64,000 nucleotides of DNA from Solirubrobacter sp963798325 (GTDB taxonomy: Bacteria; Actinomycetota; Thermoleophilia; Solirubrobacterales; Solirubrobacteraceae). The position numbers and the translations under genes were made by a program. The notes below the pieces were generated by a model that was given only the letters and a program-made list of their open reading frames with translations, was not told the DNA's origin and did not search any database. Position 1 is the stretch's first letter; each line of letters begins with the position of its first letter. The stretch spans positions 62,001 through 126,000 of the forward strand of contig CAWCSS010000002.1 of the NCBI GenBank assembly GCA_963798325.1. The letters are read 5' to 3'. Of the stretch, positions 57,234 to 64,000 are shown one piece after another.

Positions 57234-58655
57234 TCAATCCGGCCGGGTGACGTCCGCTGGATCGATGTCGTCGCGCAGGCCCTTGTAGACCGGATGGCGC
57301 AGCGTGTCGGTCTCGGTGAGCTCGGTGTATTCGACGCTCGCGACCAGCCGCGGCTCCACGTGGTGGGTCAGCTTGGGCGGCTGGGTCCCGGTGAACGAGC
57401 TCTCCTCGCGCGCCAGCGGGGCGAGCAGCCCTTCGACGCGCTTGAGCTCGGCGTCGGTGAACCCGGAGCCCGCGCGCCCGGCGTAGCGCAGCTCGCCGTC
57501 CTCGTAAAAGCCCAGCACGAGCGCGCCGAGCCGGCCGCTGCGCCCGCCCTCGCCCTCCAGCCAGCCGCCGACCACGACGTCCGCGGTGCGTTTGTTCTTG
57601 ACCTTCACCCACGCCTGCGAGCGCCGCCCGGGCAGGTAGGTGCCGTCGAGCCGCTTGGCGACGATGCCCTCCAGGTCCTGCGCGCGTGACGCGGCGAGCA
57701 TCGCCTCGCCGTCGCCGACGTGGTGCGCGGGGCTCTGCCAGCTGTCGCCGCTGAGCTCGAGCTGGGCCAGCAGCTTGCGCCGGTCCGCGTAGGGCAGGCC
57801 CAGCAGCGAGTGCCCGTCGAGGAAGAGGACGTCGAAGATGATGTAGACGACGGGGACCTGGCTCATGATCCGCCGCACCTGCGCCTCCGAGCCCAGGTTC
57901 ATCCGCCGTTGCAGGCGCTGGAAGCTCGGGTGGCCGCCTTCGAAGGCGACGATCTCGCCGTCGAGCACCGCGTCGTGGGTCCCGAGGGCGCGGCCGAGCC
58001 GCGCGAGCTCCGGGTAGGTCGGCGTGATGTTGCGCGCCCGGCGGCTGGCCAGGCGCACGCGGCCGCCCTCCACGTACGCGATCGCGCGCACGCCGTCCCA
58101 CTTGATCTCGAACGCCCACCCGTCGCCGGGCGGGAGCCGGCCCGGGCTGGCGAGCATCGGCTCGATCGACTCCGGCAACGGCTCCCGCGTCGGGTCCTCC
58201 GGCGGGTCCATGCGGTGGATCATCCAGTTCTTGCCGCCGGTGCGGAACAGCACGTACTTGCCGCGCACGCGCTCGCCGTGGAAGGTGACCATCACCTCCT
58301 TCTCACGCCACTTGTGCACCTCGAAGGTGCCGCGATCGAAGATCTTCATCGTCCCCGCGCCGTAGTGGCCCTGCGGGATCTCGCCGTGGAAATCGAGGTA
58401 CTCGAGCGGGTGATCCTCGGTCTGGACGGCGAGGCCGTTCCTGGCCGGATCGACCGGGATGCCCTTCGGGATCGCCCACGACGCGAGCGTCCCCTCGTGC
58501 TCGAGGCGCAGGTCCCAGTGCATGGCGCGCGCGGAGTGCTCCTGGACCACGAAGCGCAATTGCGCGGCGCGCTCATCCGTCTCTCCCGCGGGTTCGGAAG
58601 TGCCCTCGAAATCCCGCTTCGCCCGGTAATCGTCGAGGCGGTCGGCCATTCGCAT
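57234..58655 (-). CDS. ligD: ATP-dependent DNA ligase LigD with N-terminal phosphoesterase
   Basis: 473 residues from ATG 58655 (58649 possible). Phosphoesterase domain at residues 1 to about 150: FVVQEHSARAMHWDLRLEHEG, HPLEYLDFHGEIPQGHYGAG. Ligase: adenylated Lys in EIKWDGVRAIAYV, VLDGEIVAFE, FDVLFLDGHSLL, EGIVAKRLDGTYLPG, WVKVKNKRTADVVVGGW, then the OB fold. The polymerase module is missing and is encoded separately at 44492. Seals Ku-bound ends after trimming 3' phosphates. Confidence 0.95.
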   Translation of the reverse strand: MRMADRLDDYRAKRDFEGTSEPAGETDERAAQLRFVVQEHSARAMHWDLRLEHEGTLASWAIPKGIPVDPARNGLAVQTEDHPLEYLDFHGEIPQGHYGAGTMKIFDRGTFEVHKWREKEVMVTFHGERVRGKYVLFRTGGKNWMIHRMDPPEDPTREPLPESIEPMLASPGRLPPGDGWAFEIKWDGVRAIAYVEGGRVRLASRRARNITPTYPELARLGRALGTHDAVLDGEIVAFEGGHPSFQRLQRRMNLGSEAQVRRIMSQVPVVYIIFDVLFLDGHSLLGLPYADRRKLLAQLELSGDSWQSPAHHVGDGEAMLAASRAQDLEGIVAKRLDGTYLPGRRSQAWVKVKNKRTADVVVGGWLEGEGGRSGRLGALVLGFYEDGELRYAGRAGSGFTDAELKRVEGLLAPLAREESSFTGTQPPKLTHHVEPRLVASVEYTELTETDTLRHPVYKGLRDDIDPADVTRPD

Positions 58656-58713
58656 CACGGTACCCCGCAAGTGGCGTCAGCCGCGCGTCAGAACGGCTAT
58701 CGTGCACGGCCGT

Positions 58714-59088
58714 ATGGACGCCAACCCCATCGTGCTCGACGAGACCGCCGGCGACGTCGTCGTCGTGGTCGTGGAAGGCGAGCACGACATCTACACCGCG
58801 CCGACCCTGCGCGAGCGTCTCGACGAGGCGCTCGGCCGCGGCGGCGGCATCGTCGTCGACCTGACCGGTGCCACCTTCGTCGACTCCTCGGTCCTGGGCG
58901 CGCTGCTGGACGCGCGACGCCGCGCGATCGAAGCGGGCCAGGGCTACGTCGTCTGCGTCGGCGAGGCCGTCGAGCCGGGGGTCCAGCGGATCCTCGACAT
59001 CACCGGCCTCGTTCCTGTCCTCCCCGTGCTGCAGGGTCGCGAGGAAGCGATCGCCGCCGCACGCCACACCAACGGCTCGGCCGAATGA
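58714..59088 (+). CDS. STAS anti-anti-sigma factor (RsbV-like)
   Basis: 124 residues from ATG 58714. VVEGEHDIYTAPTLRERLDEAL, GGGIVVDLTGATFVDSSVLGALLDARR with the phosphorylatable Ser in VDSSVLG. Forms an overlapping pair with the RsbW-like kinase gene (ATGA), the classical partner-switch arrangement. Divergent from ligD. Confidence 0.9.
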   Translation: MDANPIVLDETAGDVVVVVVEGEHDIYTAPTLRERLDEALGRGGGIVVDLTGATFVDSSVLGALLDARRRAIEAGQGYVVCVGEAVEPGVQRILDITGLVPVLPVLQGREEAIAAARHTNGSAE

Positions 59089-59573
59089 GCGGGCCGGCGC
59101 CGGAGGTCCTGCTGACCATGCCGGCCCGTCCGGAAGGCGTCGGGGTCGTTCGCCAGGCACTGGCGGGCATGGCCGACGCGCTGGACTTCGACCCCACCGT
59201 CCTGGCCGACATGAAGATGGCGGTCACCGAGGCCTGCACCAACGTCGTCGTGCACGCCTACGACGAGGACGCCGGCATGCTCGAGGTCGAGATGCTCGCC
59301 GACGAAGCGGGGCTGACGATCGTCGTGCGCGACCACGGCGCGGGCATCCAGCCGCGCCCGGCGCGCTCGGAGCCGCCCGCCCTGGGTCTGGGCCTCCCGC
59401 TGATCGCCGCGCTCTCGGACGCCTTCGAGCTCAAGGGCTCCGCCGGGCAGGGCACCGAGGTGCGGATGACCTTCGCCTACTCGCGCAACGCCGATCCGGC
59501 GCACGCGAACCCCGTGACCGGGAACGTCGGCGCCGACGGGCGCTGGGACCCGGACGCGGACGAACCCGCGTAG
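59085..59573 (+). CDS. RsbW-like anti-sigma kinase (GHKL ATPase)
   Basis: 162 residues. HATPase_c motifs: N box EACTNVVVHAY, G1 DHGAGI, G2 GLGLPLI. LAGMADALDFDPTVLADMKMAVTEAC is the usual RsbW front. Phosphorylates STAS partners and sequesters a sigma factor; the SigB/F-type factor at 51461 is the best candidate. Unstructured tail of about 30 residues. Confidence 0.9.
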   Translation: MSGPAPEVLLTMPARPEGVGVVRQALAGMADALDFDPTVLADMKMAVTEACTNVVVHAYDEDAGMLEVEMLADEAGLTIVVRDHGAGIQPRPARSEPPALGLGLPLIAALSDAFELKGSAGQGTEVRMTFAYSRNADPAHANPVTGNVGADGRWDPDADEPA

Positions 59574-59578
59574 GTCTC

Positions 59579-59600
59579 GACTCGCGCGGTTCCGCGAGTC
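59579..59600 (+). terminator. Hairpin after rsbW-like gene
   Basis: GACTCGCG (59579-59586), 6-nt loop, CGCGAGTC (59593-59600); a perfect 8-bp stem just past the stop. Confidence 0.55.
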
Positions 59601-59616
59601 AGTTGCGTGATGCCAC

Positions 59617-59652
59617 GTAACGAAAGTACCGGTTTACAGGTATTTTCGTTAC
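59617..59652. terminator. AT-rich inverted repeat between convergent genes
   Basis: GTAACGAAAGTACC (59617-59630) and GGTATTTTCGTTAC (59639-59652) pair over 14 bp with a single G-T and an 8-nt loop. The A+T content is far above the surroundings and a T run follows (GATTTTTAC). It can serve as a terminator for the downstream convergent sigma gene or as an RNA hairpin. Confidence 0.5.
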
Positions 59653-59769
59653 CCGGAAAGATTTTTACGTGAGCGCTCGCGATTGACACGCGCGGGAGCG
59701 TGACCGACCACGCTCGGCCCGCGACCGCCCGCCCAGCAACCGGTTCGGGTGTGTCCCCGGTCCGGCCCT

Positions 59770-59846
59770 CCGCGGCCAGACGGGTCAAGCGCGGCACACG
59801 AACCGGAGACCACGCGGCTTGACCCGCGCTTGACGCTGCGCCGCGG
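59770..59846. repeat. 78-bp dispersed element, copy B
   Basis: Same CCGCGG ends, same left block (GCGGCCAG-CGGGTCAAGCG) and right block (CGCGCTTGACGC) as copy A at 39618; 77 bp. An extra GGCTTGACCC is present in the middle. Lies between the convergent RsbW-like and sigma genes; with the hairpins upstream it makes up a 310-bp gene-free stretch (59574-59883). Confidence 0.7.
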
Positions 59847-59883
59847 ACGCGCCTGCCGCAGGCCGGCGCTCCCGTACCGCGCG

Positions 59884-60945
59884 CTACGCGGCTTGGCGCA
59901 AGGCGGCGAGCTCGCGCATGCGGCCGAGCCGGCCGAGCGCCTTGGACTCGATCTGGCGCACCCGCTCAGGCGTGATCCCGAGCTGACGGCCGATCTCGCG
60001 CAGCGGCGTGGGATCGCCGCCGTCGATGCCGTAGCGCAGGGCGACCACGGTCCGCTCGCGGTCCGGGAGCTCGAGCAGCGCCCGTTTCAAGGTCTCTTCG
60101 CGCAAGGACACGTGCACGACGTCCTCGGGCGCGGGCCCGTCGGACGGCAGCAGGTCACCGAACGCGGCGTCCTCGCCCTCGCCCAGGGGACGGTCCAGCG
60201 AGGTCACCGTGCGCGCGGCGTCGCGCAGCGCGTAGAGGTCCTCGACCGAGATCTCGGCCTCCTTGGCGATCTCCTCGTCCGTCGGCGCGCGGTCGAGCTT
60301 CAAGGACAGCGCGTTCTCCGCGCGCGCGACCTTGCGCTGCGTGCGCACGAGGTTGATCGGCAGCTTGATCGTGCGGGCCTTCGCGTCCATCCCGCGCTCG
60401 ACCGCCTGGCGAATCCACCACGTGGCGTAGGTGCTGAAGCGGTAGCCGCGGCGCCAGTCGAACTTCTCGACCGCGCGGATCAGGCCGAGGATGCCCTCCT
60501 GGATCAGGTCCAGGAGCGTGAGCTCGGAGCCCTGGTACTTCTTCGCGATCGAGACGACCAGGCGCAGGTTCGCGTTGATCATGCGGTCCTTGGCGCCCAG
60601 GTCGCCGCGCTCGATGCGCTTGGCGAGGTCGATCTCCTCCGAAGGCGTGAGCAGCCGGTGACGGCCGATCTCGTTCAGGAAGAGCTGCAGGGTGTCGGTG
60701 GTGACGGTCGCGAAGTGGGCGTCGTCGATCGGCGCCTCGGGCGCGTCCTGACGGGTGCAGTCGTCGCGCAGCTCGATGTGGCGCGCGTGCAACTGCTCGT
60801 AGAGGGCGCTGAGATCCTCGTCCTCGAGATCCAGGGCCTGTGCGAGTTGATCGACCTCTTTGAGATCGACACAGCCTCGCTCCTCACCTCGATCGATGAG
60901 AGCCCCGATGGGACCGTTGCTGTAGACGTCACGCTCCGTAGCCAT
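59884..60945 (-). CDS. Sigma-70 family factor, RpoD/HrdB-like
   Basis: 353 residues. Region 1.2 (TDTLQLFLNEIGRHRLLTPSEEIDLAKRIERGD), region 2 (NLRLVVSIAKKYQGSELTLLDLIQEGILGLIRAVEKFDWRRGYRFSTYATWWIRQAVER), region 3 (PTDEEIAKEAEISVEDLYAL), region 4 (TPLREIGRQLGITPERVRQIESKALGRL). The GYRFSTYATWWIRQA core is that of primary or primary-like (group 1/2) factors; the N-terminal acidic 90 residues are short for a housekeeping RpoD, so group 2 is likely. Starts with SD GAGGT 6 nt before ATG 60945. Confidence 0.93.
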   Translation of the reverse strand: MATERDVYSNGPIGALIDRGEERGCVDLKEVDQLAQALDLEDEDLSALYEQLHARHIELRDDCTRQDAPEAPIDDAHFATVTTDTLQLFLNEIGRHRLLTPSEEIDLAKRIERGDLGAKDRMINANLRLVVSIAKKYQGSELTLLDLIQEGILGLIRAVEKFDWRRGYRFSTYATWWIRQAVERGMDAKARTIKLPINLVRTQRKVARAENALSLKLDRAPTDEEIAKEAEISVEDLYALRDAARTVTSLDRPLGEGEDAAFGDLLPSDGPAPEDVVHVSLREETLKRALLELPDRERTVVALRYGIDGGDPTPLREIGRQLGITPERVRQIESKALGRLGRMRELAALRQAA

Positions 60946-61051
60946 AGCTGACCTCTTGACTCACCGCTCAGCGCCTGAACTAAACCAGCCAGAATCTGGA
61001 GCGTCCGTATCACGTGCGCTCTCGCACAAACGTCTGGAATCCGACCGCGGC

Positions 61052-61057
61052 GGGTAG
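61052..61057 (+). promoter_or_regulatory. GGGTAG -10-like element before Crp paralogue 3
   Basis: GGGTAG ends 9 bp before GTG 61067, with GTCTGG 14 bp upstream as a poor -35. Transcription would begin at or beside the GTG, i.e. a leaderless message; this also supports the GTG as the start. Confidence 0.38.
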
Positions 61058-61066
61058 GCAAAGACC

Positions 61067-62011
61067 GTGAGAGGAGCTGCCATCCCATTGTCCCGGACGC
61101 CCGACATGGTCCGCCTGCTCGACGTCGATCCTGACCTCGGGGGGCTACTTACCGACAGCAGGCGCGAGCACGCTGAGCGAGAGCTCGTCGTACGCACGCA
61201 CCGGCTGCCCGTCGGCCCGTGGGACGTGTCCCGCCTCGCCGGGGCCACCGCCGACCACGTCGGCCTACTGATCATCGACGGCATCCTTTCGCGCGAGTTG
61301 ATCGTTGCCGACCACGTGAGCGCCGAGCTGCTCGGCCCGGGCGATCTCGTGCGTCCGTGGCAGCCTGCCTCGCGCACCGGGCTGCTGCCCGTGGATGCCG
61401 TCTGGACCGTGCTCTCGCCGCTGACCGTGGCCGTGCTCGATCGCCGCTTCGCCGCGGAGATGACGCGCTACCCGGAAATCACCGCGGCGCTGTTCGATCG
61501 GCTGTCCGAGCGCTCGCTGCGCCTGGCCACCACTCAGGCGATTTCGCAGTTGACGCGCGTCGACCGGCGCCTTAAGGCACTTTTCTGGCATTTGGCCGAG
61601 CGCTGGGGACGCGTGTCGGGCGATGGAGTCATCGTCCCACTTGCGCTCACTCATCGCATTCTCGGGCAACTCGTGGGTGCGCGACGACCCACGGTTTCCA
61701 CCGCCCTGAGCGAGCTTGCCGAGCGCGAGGAGCTGATCCGCCGACCGGACGGTTCGTGGCTGCTGCGGGGCGATCCGCCCGATGCCGAGTCCCTGGCGCG
61801 CCGGCCCGGGCAGGCGGGCGCGTCGGCCGCCCGAGGGCAGGACCTGATGCGTCCGGCCCGCCGCTTCGAGCGCGGCGACGGGCCGGAACCCGAGGCCGAG
61901 GCGGAGGTCGTGACCGCGATCGACCGCCTCCGCGAAGCGCTTGAGCCCGGCGAACTGCGCGAACTGCTGGACCGCCGGCGCAACAACGACGATTCAGACG
62001 GCGCGGCCTGA
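61067..62011 (+). CDS. Crp/Fnr-like regulator, paralogue 3
   Basis: 314 residues. Close to paralogue 1 at 48588: LDVDPDLGGLLTDSRREHAERELVVR, ELLGPGDLVRPWQ, SERSLRLATTQAISQLTRVDRRLKALFWHLAERWGRVSGDG, VGARRPTVSTALSELAEREELIRR. Again the residues that hold cAMP are not evident. The start GTG 61067 fits a leaderless transcript; ATG 61106 is possible. C-terminal helix without the coiled coil of paralogue 1. Followed 36 bp later by a PAS-SpoIIE gene. Confidence 0.85.
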   Translation: MRGAAIPLSRTPDMVRLLDVDPDLGGLLTDSRREHAERELVVRTHRLPVGPWDVSRLAGATADHVGLLIIDGILSRELIVADHVSAELLGPGDLVRPWQPASRTGLLPVDAVWTVLSPLTVAVLDRRFAAEMTRYPEITAALFDRLSERSLRLATTQAISQLTRVDRRLKALFWHLAERWGRVSGDGVIVPLALTHRILGQLVGARRPTVSTALSELAEREELIRRPDGSWLLRGDPPDAESLARRPGQAGASAARGQDLMRPARRFERGDGPEPEAEAEVVTAIDRLREALEPGELRELLDRRRNNDDSDGAA

Positions 62012-62030
62012 AACTGAACGGCTCGTGAAC

Positions 62031-62036
62031 GGGTAG
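62031..62036 (+). promoter_or_regulatory. GGGTAG -10-like element before PAS-SpoIIE gene
   Basis: GGGTAG ends 11 bp before GTG 62048; GAAACT 15 bp upstream is a weak -35. Third member of the set with 51444 and 61052. Confidence 0.38.
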
Positions 62037-62047
62037 GCTCGCCCCGC

Positions 62048-63916
62048 GTGGGAGTGGAGACTGCCTTGGGAGGTGGCGTCGAGCCGATTCTCGACGTCCT
62101 GCCCGTGCCGCTGCTGGTGATCGAGCCCGGCAGCGCGCAGATCATCTACGCCAACGCCTCCGCGCACGCACTGGCGGGCACCGTGATCGCCCCCGGCGCA
62201 CCGAACCCACGTCTCTACGACCAGGCCGGGATGCCACTGACGCGCGACGCGATGCCGCTCAACCGGGTCGCGCGCGGCGAGACGCTGAGCAACGTCCAGC
62301 TCGACTGGGACACCCCCGAGGGCCTACGCACCGTGCTCGTGTCCGGCACGACGTTGACGCTCGCCGAGGAGCGGAAGGTCGGCGTTGTGACCTTCGAGGA
62401 CGTCACCGAGCTCGAATCCGGGCGCCGGCGCGCGTCGCTGCTGGCCGAGGAGCTCGAGGCGATGCTCGACGGCGTGGCCGACGCGATCACCGTCCAGTCG
62501 CCCGACCAGCAGCTGATCTACGCCAACGCGGCGGCGTCGCGCCTGTTCGGGCTCGAGCGCGGTCGCGGCATGAAGGCGTTCTCGACCGAGGGCTACCTGT
62601 CGCGCTTCGAGGTGCTCGACGACACGGGCAAGCCGCTCGACGTCGAGCGCCTGCCCGGGCGGATGGCGCTGGCCGGGCTGGATCCGGAGCCGATCATCGC
62701 CCGCTCGGTCGATCGCGCGACCGGTGAGGTGCGCTGGTCGCGCTTGAAGGCCACCGGCGTGCGCGATCCCGACGGCGGCGTCCGGCTGGCGATCAACCTC
62801 GTCGAGGACATCACCGAGCTCAAGCGCTCCGAGGAGTCCCAGCGCTTCTTGGCCGAGGCGTCGCGGCGGCTGGCGGCGTCGACGCTCGACTACGAGCGCA
62901 CGCTGGGCCTGATCGCGGAGTTGGCCGTTCCCGCGCTGGGTGCCTCGTGCGTGGTCTCGATGGACGACCTCGACGCCGAGGGCGAGGTCGTGGAGGTGAT
63001 GCGGACGGGCGTGGCGGTCCTGGAGCCGCGGCGGATGATCGTGCCGATGACCGCGGCCGGGCGGGTGCTCGGGGCGGTCACGCTGATCGCCGACGGGCGC
63101 GCCTATGACACCCAGGACGTGCTGGTGGCCGAGGACTTCGGGCTGCGCGTCGGCGCCGCGCTGGAGAACGCGCGGCTCTACGCGGCGGCGGCGGAGATCG
63201 CGCGGGCGCTGCAGACCTCGCTGCTGCCGCCGCACCTGCCCGACATCCCGGGCGCCACGCTGGCGGCCGCCTATCACCCGGCGTGGCAGGGGCTCGAGGT
63301 CGGCGGGGACTTCTACGACGTCTTCACCACCGGCGAGGGCCAGTGGTACCTGGTGATCGGCGACGTCTGCGGCAAGGGCGCCGAGGCGGCGGCGGTCACG
63401 GCCTTGGCGCGCTACACGTTGCGCACCGCGGCCGCGCGGCGCCGATCGCCCGCGGCGATCCTGCGCTGGGTGGGCGACGCGATGCTCCACCAGGACGCGG
63501 CCGGCGGGCGCTTCTGCACGATCGCGTGCGCGCACCTGGACTTCTCGCGTCCGGCGGCGGGGGCGCGGGTGACCGTGTCCTGCGGCGGGCACCCGCTGCC
63601 GGTGCTGCGCCGAGCGGACGGACGGGTGGAGCTGCTGGGCGCGCCGGGCACGCTGCTCGGCCTGCTGCCCGATCCCGAGCTGCAGGAGCGCAGCACCGAC
63701 CTGCGCCCGGGCGACACGCTGGTGCTCTACACCGACGGCCTCACCGAGGCGCGCGCGCCGTTCGGCATGTGGGGCGACGAGGAACTGCTGGCGGCGGTGG
63801 CCGCCGCGCCGATGGACGGGGCCGTCGGGCTGGTCGACAGCCTCGTCGCGTCTGCCCTCGGCGATCGCGCCGCACCGCGGGATGACCTCGCGGTGCTGGC
63901 GCTCAAACTCTCCTAG
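62048..63916 (+). CDS. PAS-PAS-GAF-SpoIIE phosphatase
   Basis: 622 residues from GTG 62048. PAS at about 10-120 (VPLLVIEPGSAQIIYANASAHAL), PAS at about 140-255 (DGVADAITVQSPDQQLIYANAAASRLFGL), GAF-like at 265-375 (RRLAASTLDYERTLGLIAELAVPALG), SpoIIE/PP2C domain with LEVGGDFYDVF, VIGDVCGKGAEAA, GTLLGLL, LVLYTDGLTEAR and DDLAVLAL, metal-binding Asp residues intact. Dephosphorylates STAS proteins on sensing a small ligand. No membrane helix, so cytoplasmic. Its frame is intact, unlike the phosphatase at 31237. Confidence 0.94.
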   Translation: MGVETALGGGVEPILDVLPVPLLVIEPGSAQIIYANASAHALAGTVIAPGAPNPRLYDQAGMPLTRDAMPLNRVARGETLSNVQLDWDTPEGLRTVLVSGTTLTLAEERKVGVVTFEDVTELESGRRRASLLAEELEAMLDGVADAITVQSPDQQLIYANAAASRLFGLERGRGMKAFSTEGYLSRFEVLDDTGKPLDVERLPGRMALAGLDPEPIIARSVDRATGEVRWSRLKATGVRDPDGGVRLAINLVEDITELKRSEESQRFLAEASRRLAASTLDYERTLGLIAELAVPALGASCVVSMDDLDAEGEVVEVMRTGVAVLEPRRMIVPMTAAGRVLGAVTLIADGRAYDTQDVLVAEDFGLRVGAALENARLYAAAAEIARALQTSLLPPHLPDIPGATLAAAYHPAWQGLEVGGDFYDVFTTGEGQWYLVIGDVCGKGAEAAAVTALARYTLRTAAARRRSPAAILRWVGDAMLHQDAAGGRFCTIACAHLDFSRPAAGARVTVSCGGHPLPVLRRADGRVELLGAPGTLLGLLPDPELQERSTDLRPGDTLVLYTDGLTEARAPFGMWGDEELLAAVAAAPMDGAVGLVDSLVASALGDRAAPRDDLAVLALKLS

Positions 63917-64000
63917 TCCTCGTCGTGCGGATGACCGGTGGCCTTGCCATCGTCATTGTCAGGTTTTCTGCCTGACTTACCGTCATTGCGCTGCGGGGTC
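63913..64000 (-). CDS. C-terminal end of a gene entering from the right
   Basis: The minus strand reads TPQRNDGKSGRKPDNDDGK and ends HDED with TAG at 63915-63913, open to the window edge. Very hydrophilic, charged tail; no domain visible. Its stop overlaps the SpoIIE gene stop. Could be a short disordered protein; identity unknown. Confidence 0.4.
   Translation of the reverse strand, partial: TPQRNDGKSGRKPDNDDGKATGHPHDED

Overview
The window is about 72% G+C by eye, with GTG/TTG starts common, tightly packed genes and ATGA/GTGA start-stop overlaps. The content (GGGTA-type stress promoters, LAL regulators, Ku/LigD end joining, a DesA3-like desaturase with its reductase, glutamate synthase, many STAS/SpoIIE proteins) points to a soil actinobacterium. 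Thermoleophilia (Solirubrobacter/Conexibacter-like) is my best guess, by inference only. There are no rRNA or tRNA genes, no CRISPR array, no insertion sequence and no prophage.

Layout. 0-4.2 kb: two head-to-tail LuxR/LAL ATPase regulators and a MIP18/DUF59 gene. 4.2-8 kb: STAS protein, FxsA, two lipocalin-like (AttH/CrtC/tocopherol-cyclase type) proteins and a HAD hydrolase. 8-15 kb: a 1370-residue secreted M36 metallopeptidase, a Nudix hydrolase, a cysteine-desulfurase-like enzyme and an SDR. 15-21 kb: gltBD. 21-30 kb: sugar and surface genes (GT4, GH31, phosphodiester glycosidase, PHP-GT4 fusion, DUF2334 deacetylase) and a cation efflux protein. 30-36 kb: a tocopherol-type pathway set, consisting of a tocopherol cyclase homologue, a plant-type VTE3-like MPBQ/MSBQ methyltransferase and a homogentisate prenyltransferase. 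A SpoIIE phosphatase and an SRPBCC-like gene lie between the cyclase and the other two on the opposite strand. 36-39 kb: tal-tkt. 39.7-44.5 kb: WYL- and HxlR-regulated genes, an MFS exporter and an alpha/beta hydrolase. 44.5-64 kb: NHEJ genes (stand-alone LigD polymerase, Ku, LigD ligase), topoisomerase IB, the desaturase/reductase pair, and a dense signalling island: CheB, CheR-PAS, three Crp/Fnr-like paralogues, three STAS proteins, an RsbW-like kinase, SpoIIE phosphatases, a SigB/F-type sigma factor and a primary-like sigma factor.

How the genes work together. STAS antagonists, the RsbW-type kinase and SpoIIE phosphatases are the parts of a partner-switching cascade that would free the SigB/F-type sigma factor. 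Three signalling genes share a GGGTA hexamer 9-11 bp before the start codon, which suggests near-leaderless transcripts under one stress sigma factor. The prenyltransferase, methyltransferase and cyclase correspond to consecutive steps of tocochromanol synthesis. Homogentisate formation, the prenyl donor reductase and the last methyltransferase are not in the window.

Sequence quality. Many genes at 31-39 kb, 41.2 kb and 50.6-56.2 kb carry single-base frame changes, mostly apparent +1 insertions, including housekeeping genes such as tal, tkt and a sigma factor. These look like assembly errors more than real decay. For those genes I give the span of the reconstructed gene. Small dispersed repeats with stem-loop potential sit mainly between convergent genes, and one family supplies the stop codons of genes on both sides.
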